From NCBI GenBank assembly GCA_045590715.1, contig JAZNRO010000024.1:1-43674 (forward strand): a stretch of 43,674 bases of DNA, written 5' to 3'. The notes beneath the pieces are model-generated. The model had not been told where the DNA came from. It saw nothing but the letters and a program-made list of their open reading frames with translations, and did not search any database. A program made the translations under genes and the position numbers. Numbering within the stretch: the stretch's first letter is position 1; each line of letters starts with the position of its first letter. The DNA is from RGIG5579 sp045590715 (GTDB taxonomy: Bacteria; Bacillota; Clostridia; Oscillospirales; SIG627). Shown in pieces: positions 33,105 through 39,947 of this stretch.

Positions 33105-35201
33105 TTATTCTTCGTCCATTGCGTCCTTGCGGGAGAGATTGATTCTACCCTTGTCGTCGATCTCGATGAGTTTTACCTTCATCTTGTCGCCAACCTGGCA
33201 GATATCTTCTACCTTTTCCACTCTCTTCTTATCCAGTTTAGAGATGTGAACAAGGCCTTCCTTGCCGGGAGCAAATTCAACGAATGCACCGAAGGTCATC
33301 AGTCTGGTTACGGTACAGTTATCAAATACCATACCAACTTCAGGCTCAAATACAATGGCATCTACGATCTTCTTTGCAGCATAAGCGCTGTCGCGGTTTA
33401 CTGCGGAGATGAATACGCTGCCGTCGTCTTCGATGTCGATCTTGGCACCGGTATCGGCGCAGATCTTCTGAATCACCTTACCGCCGGAACCGATTACTTC
33501 GCGGATCTTGTCGGGGTTGATCTTCATGGAGAGCATCTTGGGTGCAAATTCAGATACGTCTTCTCTGGGCTTGTCGATGGCTTTCAGCATCACTTCGTCC
33601 AGGATATAGAGTCTTGCGGTGTGAGTGGTTTCCAGTGCCTGCTTGATGATCTCGGGAGTCAGACCGTCGATCTTCAGGTCCATCTGGATAGCGGTAATAC
33701 CGTTATGAGTACCTGCTACCTTAAAGTCCATATCGCCGAAGAAGTCTTCCAGACCCTGGATGTCGATCATGGTGTCCCATTCATCGCCTTCGGTGATCAG
33801 ACCGCAGGAGATACCGGCAACGGGTGCCTTCAAAGGTACACCGGCATCCATCAGTGCCAGGGTAGAACCACAGATGGAACCCTGGGAGGTGGAACCGTTG
33901 GAAGAAACGATTTCGGAAACCAGACGAATGGTGTAGGGGAACTCTTCCACAGAGGGAATAACGGGTTCCAATGCTCTTTCGGCAAGAGCACCGTGACCGA
34001 TCTCACGTCTGCCGGGGCTTCTGGAGGCTTTTGCTTCGCCTACGGAGTAGCCGGGCATATTGTAGTGGTGCATATAACGCTTGTATTCTTCGGTATCGAT
34101 ACCGTCCAGCATCTGCTGATCGGAGATGGAGCCCAAAGTAGCAAGAGTCAGCACCTGGGTCTGACCTCTGGTAAAGAGACCGGAACCGTGTACGCGGGGG
34201 ATCAGACCAACTTCAGAAGCCAGAGGACGGATCTCGTCCATTCTTCTGCCGTCAACACGCTTCTTCTCGTCCAGGAGCCAACGACGTACTACAAACTTCT
34301 GCAGTTTGTAAACGCACTCGTTGATGGCAAGGCGCATATCGGGGTAGATCTCATCAAACTTTGCGTAGATCTTTTCGTAAACTACCTGCATTCTTTCGTC
34401 ACGAACGTTCTTGTCGTCGGTATCAAGGGCAGCCTTTACGTCTTCAATGGCAAATTCCTTGATGGCCTCAAACATATCGTGGTCAACGTCGCAGGAGGGG
34501 TAAGAGAACTTGGGTTTGCCGATTTCCTTTACGATATCGTTGATAAAGGCAACCAGGCCCTGGATCTCTTTGAAAGCGGTCATAATAGCGCCGTACATAT
34601 CTTCGTCAGATACTTCCTTTGCGCCTGCTTCGATCATAACAACTTTCTTTTCGCTGGCAGCTACGGTCAGCTCAAGGGTGCTCTTCTCTCTCTGTTCCAG
34701 GGTGGGGTTGATTACAACTTCACCGTCCACAAGACCTACGAAAGCACCGCCGATGGGTCCGTTCCAAGGAATATCGGAAATGGACAGGGCGATGGATGCG
34801 CCGATCATAGCGGCGATCTCAGGAGAATTGTCCTGATCTACGGAAAGGGTCAGAAGGGAGATGCACACGTCGTTTCTCAGATCCTTGGGGAAAAGAGGAC
34901 GAATGGGACGGTCGATCACACGGGAAGTGAGGATCGCCTTGGTAGAAGGTCTGCCTTCTCTTCTGTTAAAGCTTCCGGGAATGCGGCCTACTGCGTAAAG
35001 TCTTTCTTCGTAGTCAACGGACAGGGGAAGAAAGTCAATGCCGTCTCTGGGAGCGGCAGAAGCAGTAGCGTTTGCCAGGATGCAGGTGTCGCCGTAGCGA
35101 ACCAGACAGGAACCGTTGGAAAGCTGGGCAATTTTGCCGGTTTCCACGATCAGGGGTCTGCCTGCATATTCATATTTGAAGATTCTGTGATTTTCAAACA
35201 T
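33105..35201 (-). CDS. pnp: Polyribonucleotide nucleotidyltransferase (PNPase)
   Basis: A 698-residue phosphorolytic 3'-5' exoribonuclease that degrades mRNA to nucleoside diphosphates as a trimer. Domains in order: a first RNase PH-like domain (with RREGRPSTKAILTSRVIDRP at about 80-100), a helical linker, a catalytic second RNase PH domain (VHGSGLFTRGQTQVLTLATL, then SRSPGRREIGHGALAERAL), a KH domain near 555-615 (IREVIGSGGKVIQKI) and an S1 domain at the C-terminus (GAFVEFAPGKEGLVHISKL). The length is normal. It lies 12 bases downstream of rpsO, the usual gene order. Confidence 0.98.
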   Translation of the reverse strand: MFENHRIFKYEYAGRPLIVETGKIAQLSNGSCLVRYGDTCILANATASAAPRDGIDFLPLSVDYEERLYAVGRIPGSFNRREGRPSTKAILTSRVIDRPIRPLFPKDLRNDVCISLLTLSVDQDNSPEIAAMIGASIALSISDIPWNGPIGGAFVGLVDGEVVINPTLEQREKSTLELTVAASEKKVVMIEAGAKEVSDEDMYGAIMTAFKEIQGLVAFINDIVKEIGKPKFSYPSCDVDHDMFEAIKEFAIEDVKAALDTDDKNVRDERMQVVYEKIYAKFDEIYPDMRLAINECVYKLQKFVVRRWLLDEKKRVDGRRMDEIRPLASEVGLIPRVHGSGLFTRGQTQVLTLATLGSISDQQMLDGIDTEEYKRYMHHYNMPGYSVGEAKASRSPGRREIGHGALAERALEPVIPSVEEFPYTIRLVSEIVSSNGSTSQGSICGSTLALMDAGVPLKAPVAGISCGLITEGDEWDTMIDIQGLEDFFGDMDFKVAGTHNGITAIQMDLKIDGLTPEIIKQALETTHTARLYILDEVMLKAIDKPREDVSEFAPKMLSMKINPDKIREVIGSGGKVIQKICADTGAKIDIEDDGSVFISAVNRDSAYAAKKIVDAIVFEPEVGMVFDNCTVTRLMTFGAFVEFAPGKEGLVHISKLDKKRVEKVEDICQVGDKMKVKLIEIDDKGRINLSRKDAMDEE

Positions 35202-35213
35202 ATCGTTTCCCGA

Positions 35214-35477
35214 TTACTTTCTCAGACCGAGCTTTTCGATGATAGCTCTGTAACGGTTGATGTCCTTCTTCTGCAGATAGCCCAGAAGGTTTCTTCTGTG
35301 ACCAACCATCTTCAGCATACCTCTGCGGGAGTGGTGGTCCTTCTTGTTCACCTTAAGATGCTCGGTGAGGGTGTTGATTCTTGAGGTCAGGATTGCGATC
35401 TGAACCTCGGGAGATCCGGTATCTCCTTCGTGAGTTGCGTAAGTGGTAATGATCTGCTGCTTTTCTTCTTTCAGCAT
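35214..35477 (-). CDS. rpsO: Small ribosomal subunit protein uS15
   Basis: An 87-residue protein that binds the three-way junction of 16S rRNA early in 30S assembly. It shows the family pattern with GDTGSPEVQIAILTSRIN, LTEHLKVNKKDHHSRRGML and VGHRRNLLGYLQ. ATG 35477 is chosen because GGAGGTGA lies 5-12 bases upstream on the minus strand. A longer frame would add 21 residues foreign to the family. The leader contains a perfect complement to this ribosome binding site, pointing to translational control. Confidence 0.97.
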   Translation of the reverse strand: MLKEEKQQIITTYATHEGDTGSPEVQIAILTSRINTLTEHLKVNKKDHHSRRGMLKMVGHRRNLLGYLQKKDINRYRAIIEKLGLRK

Positions 35478-35616
35478 GGTTTTCACCTCCATAAATTCTG
35501 ATCCGATAACCCGGCAAGGGCAGGTGAATGGTCCGGCCACAAGGCAAGGACCCGTTACCCCTTTACTGCGTTACGGATTCTGGTATAATTTGCTTCGCCT
35601 TACCACAGACGGAGCA
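35478..35616 (-). promoter_or_regulatory. rpsO leader with anti-Shine-Dalgarno sequence, candidate S15 autoregulatory element
   Basis: The predicted 5' UTR is about 140 nt. On the minus strand it holds a compound hairpin (GGTCC with GGACC enclosing GCC with GGC) at about 35529-35552 and a flanking GGTAAC/GTTATC pairing. It also has TTCACCT at 35522-35528, perfectly complementary to AGGTGAA of the ribosome binding site at 35482-35488. Ribosomal protein S15 is known to bind its own leader in several bacteria. The details of this fold are inferred by eye. Confidence 0.55.
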
Positions 35617-35622
35617 GAGAAA

Positions 35623-35651
35623 ATTCTACCATAATCTATAGAAAAAAGCAA
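35623..35651 (-). promoter_or_regulatory. Sigma-A promoter of rpsO-pnp
   Basis: On the minus strand TTGCTT (35646-35651) and TAGAAT (35623-35628) are separated by 17 bases. It gives a leader of about 140 nt before rpsO. Confidence 0.72.
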
Positions 35652-35710
35652 GTTTTTCTTTGAAAAAAACGCTTCTTTTCCTTATATATATAAGAAAATT
35701 TACAACTTCT

Positions 35711-35995
35711 TCACGATTTCCGGTGATGTTTTCTCTTTTTTCTCATCTTTTTCATATAAAAAAGGCGGCTTTTCATATTGAAAAACATACTCATCGCTCT
35801 CAGGATCAGCATGATCGCAATGAAAATTACGATCATTTTGTAAAGAGTGGCAGAGGCGCTGACGGTAACGCTCCGGGGGCCGGAGGCTTTGCCGGTCTTT
35901 TTGTCGTAAGAGGAAATGCCGAAGGTGAGAGAGGGGGAGAGGACGAAACGGTCCAAAAAACAGCGGCAGCTTTTTGCCATTGGTACAAGGTCCAT
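35711..35995 (-). CDS. Possible small membrane protein of unknown function
   Basis: A 94-residue open frame with a credible composition. A polar N-terminal half reads FVLSPSLTFGISSYDKKTG, then SVTVSASATLYK. One transmembrane helix lies at about 54-72 (MIVIFIAIMLILRAMSMFF) and the C-terminus is very basic (MKKMRKKRKHHRKS). This predicts an inside-positive anchor. A GAAAGGA site lies 10 bases upstream, a little far, and a TATAAT on the minus strand at 36021-36026 could be its -10. Overlapping frames on both strands look less protein-like. Not recognised. It lies between rpsO and spoIIE. Confidence 0.42.
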   Translation of the reverse strand: MDLVPMAKSCRCFLDRFVLSPSLTFGISSYDKKTGKASGPRSVTVSASATLYKMIVIFIAIMLILRAMSMFFNMKSRLFYMKKMRKKRKHHRKS

Positions 35996-36068
35996 TCTTT
36001 TTCATTCCTTTCATTTTTTTATTATAGTTTGCCTTCTTTTCAAAAAAATAGTATTCCTTTCCTTTCTT

Positions 36069-36104
36069 CTTTTGACAATTCCTGCAAAAGAAGAATGATA
36101 GAAT
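36069..36104 (+). promoter_or_regulatory. spoIIE promoter with 21-base spacing and overlapping Spo0A-type box
   Basis: TTGACA at 36072-36077 and TAGAAT at 36099-36104 are separated by 21 bases, too long for unaided sigma-A. This is the known arrangement of the Spo0A-activated Bacillus spoIIE promoter. On the opposite strand the -35 overlaps TGTCAAAA (36070-36077), one base from the Spo0A box TGTCGAAA. The -10 overlaps an alternative ATG at 36103, excluding it as the start. Confidence 0.68.
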
Positions 36105-36141
36105 GATTTTCCAAATCTTAGAAAAGACGGGAAGTGTAACG

Positions 36142-38598
36142 ATGGAACAGGAAAACAAAAGCAAACTAAAAGAAAAATCAAAAGGGCAGAAAATCGGGAA
36201 GGCGATTTATGAAAAGTGCCTTTTGGCAGCAAGGGTATTTTTGCGGCGGATGGAAACGGTATCCGAAGCTTTTTGGAAACAGTTTTTGGCGGAAAAGGGA
36301 AGAGAAAAGAAAAGCTTTGTATCAAGGCTCTACGCCGCCCTCTTTTTCCTTGCCGTATTTACCTTTTCCGCAGTGGTATCTCTTGCCCGTTTTCCCTTAA
36401 GGGTTTACCCGGCGGGCTTTGCCCTGCTTTCTGCCCTGGGCGGAAGACAAAGAGCCAAGGGAAAGGAAGATCTGATTCTTGCCGTGATCTTAAGTTCTTT
36501 CTCCGGGGTGCTTCTTTCCTGCGCCTTTGTGGAAAAATACGGTTTCTTTTATCTTTTGGCTTATTTGATCTTATTTATGGCAAGAGCCGGGATCACGGCG
36601 GGAAAGCTGAATGAGTCGATCCTGGCCAGAGTGACCTTCTCCGCCTCTATGGCGGTGGGACTGGGACTGCTTGTGTCCATGTTTGAATCCTTTTCCGTGC
36701 GCAGTGTTTTTGCGGCGGTAAGCTTTGGTATTCTGACACCCCTTATCACCTATCTGCTTTGCGGATTTTACGTGTTTATCGGCTCGGACCTTTTGGTAGG
36801 CCAGATCCCTTCCCAGAAAAAGGTGTACGTGGAAGGAGCCTTTTTCACCTTGGCCTATCTCTTTTTATATGCGCTGAAGGATATTTCTTTTTTCAGTGTT
36901 TCTCCCGCCTTTGTTCTGGCGGTGCTTTTTGCTCTTATTCTAGCCAGAACCCGAGGCGCCCTTTACGGCGCGGCGGCGGGGATGATCGGAGGCATGGCGG
37001 CGGCCAGTTCCGGTACGGCACCGGCTCTGGCGGTGGCAGGCTTTTTTGCCGGTCTCTTTTTTGAATATTCCGGCTACGTGGCAATGACCGTCTCCTTTGT
37101 GGCGGCCTGCGGTTACTGTATGTATACGGAGGGGCTGGGTAGTTTTGGCTACTTTACGGCGGATTATCTATTGGCCCTTCTTCTTTTTGTTCCTCTTTGG
37201 TATCTTTTCCCCAAATCTTCCCCCGTTGTAGAAAAGACAAACTTTGGCGAGGTTATCACAAAGGATCTTGCAGGAAAGGCAAAAGAGAAACTGCGCAGTA
37301 TGAGCGACGCTTTTTCCTCTTTGTCAGAGGTATTCTATACGGTTAGTGACACCATCAAAAAGCCAAAGCTTTCCGAGTGTAGCCGCCTTGTTTCCGATTG
37401 TTGCAGTCAGATCTGCTCCCAGTGCGCTTTATCCGGCGTTTGCTGGGGTCAGGAGCAGGGAAAAAACGTTGACGCCACAACCCTTGCCGCTACCCGCCTT
37501 TTGACGGAAGGGAAGGTAAAGAAGGAGGACTTCTCCGAGCCCTTCCGTTCCAAATGTATTCATCTCTCCCGGCTTCTGGAACTGATCAATCAGCGCTACG
37601 ACGTTTTAAGCGGAGGCTTTCTGAAAAACAATAAAACAAGACTTCTGGCAGGGGAATACAGCTCCGTATCCCGGCTTTTAAAAAGTACGGCCGGAGAACT
37701 TTCTCAAGAACTGGAGTATAACCCAATGCTAGAAGAGAGGGCCAATAAAGTGCTCCGGAATCTTGGCATCTATTACCGCAGAGTGGCGGTATTCGGAAAT
37801 CGGGAGCTGAAGATCGACGTATACGGCATCAAAATGGATCGGGTATCTTTCGGTACGGATAAGATCCTTTCCGCTTTTGAAAAGGAGTTTTCCTGTCTTT
37901 TTGATGCGCCCAGCTTTTTGATGTTTGAAGAAAGTGTGGTCATGCGCCTTCGGAGAAAAAGGGTGCTGTCCCTGGAATGCGCCAAATCCGGCTACACCAA
38001 AAAGGGAGAAGCGGTCAGCGGAGATCACTTAAGCTTTTTTGAAACGGATCGGGAATATTTCTATACCCTTATCTGCGACGGAATGGGAAGCGGTAGGGAA
38101 GCGGCCTTCACCAGCCGGCTTGCCTCTATTTTCATTGAGAAACTGATGCACTGCGCAACGCCGAAAAACGTGACCCTTGAAATGCTTAACGCTTTTCTGA
38201 TGAGTAAGACCGATGAAACCTTTACCACCGTAGACCTTCTGGAAATAGACCTTTTATCGGCCGGCGCCAATTTTATTAAAGCCGGTGCGGCACCTTCTTA
38301 CGTTTTGCGGGGAGATCGGCTACACCGCATCGAATCCCGTACACCGCCGGCCGGGATCTTAAACCGTATGTGCGCCGAGCAAACCAGCTTTACCCTGAAA
38401 GCAGGGGATTTCGTGATTTTGTTATCCGACGGGGCGGACCTGGGAGAGTCCGGCTCGGTGCTGGCTTCTATGATCGCAGGGAAAAGCTTTGAAAACGCCG
38501 GCGCGCTTTGTGATCTGATCTTCCAAGGAGTAAAAGAAAATCGTTCAGTCAGTGACGATCTGAGCATATCAGTCATTCGAGTTATGAACAATAAATGA
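36142..38598 (+). CDS. spoIIE: Stage II sporulation protein E (SpoIIE), PP2C-type serine phosphatase
   Basis: An 818-residue membrane phosphatase that dephosphorylates SpoIIAA and so activates sigma-F in the forespore. It also takes part in polar septum formation. Residues ~55-370 contain about ten hydrophobic segments. A central regulatory region (~370-600) has a cysteine cluster (CCSQICSQCALSGVCW). The C-terminal PP2C/SpoIIE domain runs from about 611 to the end, with the metal-binding aspartates in LICDGMGSGREA and ILLSDGADL and the closing SDDLSISVIRV. ATG 36142, preceded by GGGAAG, is chosen because an upstream ATG lies in the promoter -10. The length is close to the Bacillus protein. 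No strong terminator follows. Confidence 0.95.
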   Translation: MEQENKSKLKEKSKGQKIGKAIYEKCLLAARVFLRRMETVSEAFWKQFLAEKGREKKSFVSRLYAALFFLAVFTFSAVVSLARFPLRVYPAGFALLSALGGRQRAKGKEDLILAVILSSFSGVLLSCAFVEKYGFFYLLAYLILFMARAGITAGKLNESILARVTFSASMAVGLGLLVSMFESFSVRSVFAAVSFGILTPLITYLLCGFYVFIGSDLLVGQIPSQKKVYVEGAFFTLAYLFLYALKDISFFSVSPAFVLAVLFALILARTRGALYGAAAGMIGGMAAASSGTAPALAVAGFFAGLFFEYSGYVAMTVSFVAACGYCMYTEGLGSFGYFTADYLLALLLFVPLWYLFPKSSPVVEKTNFGEVITKDLAGKAKEKLRSMSDAFSSLSEVFYTVSDTIKKPKLSECSRLVSDCCSQICSQCALSGVCWGQEQGKNVDATTLAATRLLTEGKVKKEDFSEPFRSKCIHLSRLLELINQRYDVLSGGFLKNNKTRLLAGEYSSVSRLLKSTAGELSQELEYNPMLEERANKVLRNLGIYYRRVAVFGNRELKIDVYGIKMDRVSFGTDKILSAFEKEFSCLFDAPSFLMFEESVVMRLRRKRVLSLECAKSGYTKKGEAVSGDHLSFFETDREYFYTLICDGMGSGREAAFTSRLASIFIEKLMHCATPKNVTLEMLNAFLMSKTDETFTTVDLLEIDLLSAGANFIKAGAAPSYVLRGDRLHRIESRTPPAGILNRMCAEQTSFTLKAGDFVILLSDGADLGESGSVLASMIAGKSFENAGALCDLIFQGVKENRSVSDDLSISVIRVMNNK

Positions 38599-38628
38599 AT
38601 AAAATATATATTTTTTTATAAGAAACGG

Positions 38629-38657
38629 TTGACAAATTGTTCCCCTTCCTTCATAAT
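38629..38657 (+). promoter_or_regulatory. Sigma-A promoter of the small lipoprotein gene
   Basis: A perfect TTGACA at 38629-38634 and CATAAT at 38652-38657 are spaced by 17 bases, followed by AGGAGG at 38670-38675. Confidence 0.75.
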
Positions 38658-38682
38658 AGGAAGAGAAGGAAGGAGGGATCAT

Positions 38683-39045
38683 ATGAAAAAAAGCATTGCA
38701 ATTTCAGTACTTTTCGTGCTGGCCTTGTGTTCTTTTATCGTCCTTTCTTCTTGTGCCGCTCCGGAAAACCAGCTTCTCGGCCGCTGGGAAACCACCATTG
38801 AGTCAAAGGATCTGGGAAATATCAAGATGGTGTATCATTTCACCGAAGAGGGTGAGATCTTCCTGGAGCAAAAGAATTCGGATGCCATTCCTTTTTCCAT
38901 TCCCTTCGGTACCTACCGGGTGGAAAAGGAAAAGCTTATCATCATCAGTGACGGCGTGGAAAAACCTTTTACCTATTCGGTAAAAGAGGGGAAACTGACC
39001 CTTTCTTACCCGGATGAAGCGGACCTTGTTTTTCAAAAGATTTAG
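38683..39045 (+). CDS. Small lipoprotein, DUF5640-like
   Basis: A 120-residue predicted lipoprotein. The signal peptide ends in lipobox LSSC with Cys24. The mature ~95 residues form a lipocalin-like strand series: LLGRWETT, VYHFTEEGEIFLEQ, GTYRVEKEKLIII and KEGKLTLSY. These are typical of the DUF5640 group of small Firmicute lipoproteins, whose function is unknown. ATG 38683 follows AGGAGG by 7 bases; a TTG further upstream lies inside the promoter. It is transcribed alone and closed by a terminator. Confidence 0.72.
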   Translation: MKKSIAISVLFVLALCSFIVLSSCAAPENQLLGRWETTIESKDLGNIKMVYHFTEEGEIFLEQKNSDAIPFSIPFGTYRVEKEKLIIISDGVEKPFTYSVKEGKLTLSYPDEADLVFQKI

Positions 39046-39078
39046 CTTGTAAAAGCTTTAAAAAAAGCGCTGAATACG

Positions 39079-39117
39079 GCCTCTTTTCCCGTTTTCGGGG
39101 GAAGAGGCTCTGTTTTT
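39079..39117 (+). terminator. Terminator after the small lipoprotein gene
   Basis: GCCTCTTTTCCC and GGGGGAAGAGGC pair (with G-U pairs near the loop), followed by a T-rich segment. Confidence 0.8.
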
Positions 39118-39132
39118 GCACGAAACCGTATA

Positions 39133-39180
39133 TCACAAGATATTGTTTGTACTTTTTAGTAAAAACACAATATCTTGTGT
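39133..39180. promoter_or_regulatory. Two NrdR boxes upstream of nrdG-nrdD
   Basis: Box 2, ACACAATATCTTGTGT at 39165-39180, matches the NrdR consensus ACACWATATATWGTGT at 15 of 16 positions. Box 1, TCACAAGATATTGTTT at 39133-39148, matches at 13 of 16. Their centres are 32 bp apart, three helical turns, as is usual for NrdR tandem sites. They lie just upstream of the -35. NrdR represses ribonucleotide reductase genes when dATP is plentiful. Confidence 0.88.
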
Positions 39181-39187
39181 TTTTGTA

Positions 39188-39216
39188 TTGACGAATACTA
39201 CCGGTCGTGGTATACT
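39188..39216 (+). promoter_or_regulatory. Sigma-A promoter of nrdG-nrdD
   Basis: TTGACG at 39188-39193 and TATACT at 39211-39216 are spaced by 17 bases, 8 bases downstream of the second NrdR box. Confidence 0.82.
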
Positions 39217-39246
39217 AACTAAGCACCAAACATGCGAGGAAAGAAA

Positions 39247-39945
39247 ATGAATGTTCAAGGCTATCAGAAACTGACGCTCCTGGATTTTCCGGGGAAAGTG
39301 GCGTGTACGGTCTTCACCGGTGGGTGTAACCTAAGATGCCCTTTTTGTCATAATGCTTCCCTGGTCCTATCTCCCAGAGAGGGGGACAACCTGGAGGAGG
39401 AAGTCCTTTCCTACCTTGCCCGTCGGCAGGGAATTCTGGAAGGGGTCTGCATCACCGGCGGGGAGCCTCTTTTACAGCCCGATCTGTCGGATTTTATTGA
39501 AAAAGTAAAGAAGATGGGCTTTTCTGTGAAACTTGATACCAACGGCTCGGATCCCGATGCCTTGGCGGCCCTTTTATCCCGGGGAAATATTGATTACATT
39601 GCTATGGATATCAAAAGTTCTCCCGAAGGGTACGAAAAGGCCATCGGCAAAAAAATGGATTTTGACCGTTTTGCCCGTTCGGTGGATCTGATCCGAAAAA
39701 GCGGCGTTCCCTATGAATTCCGTACCACGCTGGTAAAAGGGATCCATACGGAAGAGGACCTGGAAGAGATCGGTAAGTGGCTTTCCGGTGAGGAGAAATA
39801 CTTTCTCCAGGGCTTTGTGGATTCGGGAAACCTTATCGGAAGCGGCGTAGGCGCCTTTTCCTCGGATGAAATGAGTAAGTTTTTATCAGTTATCAGAAAA
39901 AATATTCCCGGAGCAGCACTTCGGGGACAGAAAGAAGGAGAATGA
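39247..39945 (+). CDS. nrdG: Anaerobic ribonucleotide reductase activating protein (radical SAM)
   Basis: A 232-residue radical-SAM enzyme that uses a [4Fe-4S] cluster and S-adenosylmethionine to generate the glycyl radical on NrdD. The cluster motif CNLRCPFC uses Cys27, Cys31 and Cys34. The glycine-rich SAM motif ITGGEPLLQP follows near residue 75. The longer N-terminus (MNVQGYQKLTLLDFPGKVACTVFTGG) is of the NrdG2-like subtype. ATG 39247 is preferred because GAGGA at 39236-39240 lies 6 bases before it; an ATG 15 bases earlier would have this site inside the gene. It precedes nrdD, and the genes nearly overlap. Confidence 0.92.
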   Translation: MNVQGYQKLTLLDFPGKVACTVFTGGCNLRCPFCHNASLVLSPREGDNLEEEVLSYLARRQGILEGVCITGGEPLLQPDLSDFIEKVKKMGFSVKLDTNGSDPDALAALLSRGNIDYIAMDIKSSPEGYEKAIGKKMDFDRFARSVDLIRKSGVPYEFRTTLVKGIHTEEDLEEIGKWLSGEEKYFLQGFVDSGNLIGSGVGAFSSDEMSKFLSVIRKNIPGAALRGQKEGE

Positions 39946-39947
39946 GA

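Noticed and set aside
33246..35384. A 712-codon open frame on the plus strand
   Set aside because: Antisense to pnp and rpsO, with low-complexity Val/Gly/Asp composition typical of a shadow frame.
35660..36106. A 148-codon plus-strand frame upstream of spoIIE
   Set aside because: Its sequence is rich in Phe, Ser and His without domain character, and it runs opposite the better 94-residue frame and across promoter elements.
39942..39947. nrdD start at the ATG overlapping the nrdG stop
   Set aside because: The ribosome binding site would be only 1 base away; the ATG at 39948 is at normal distance.
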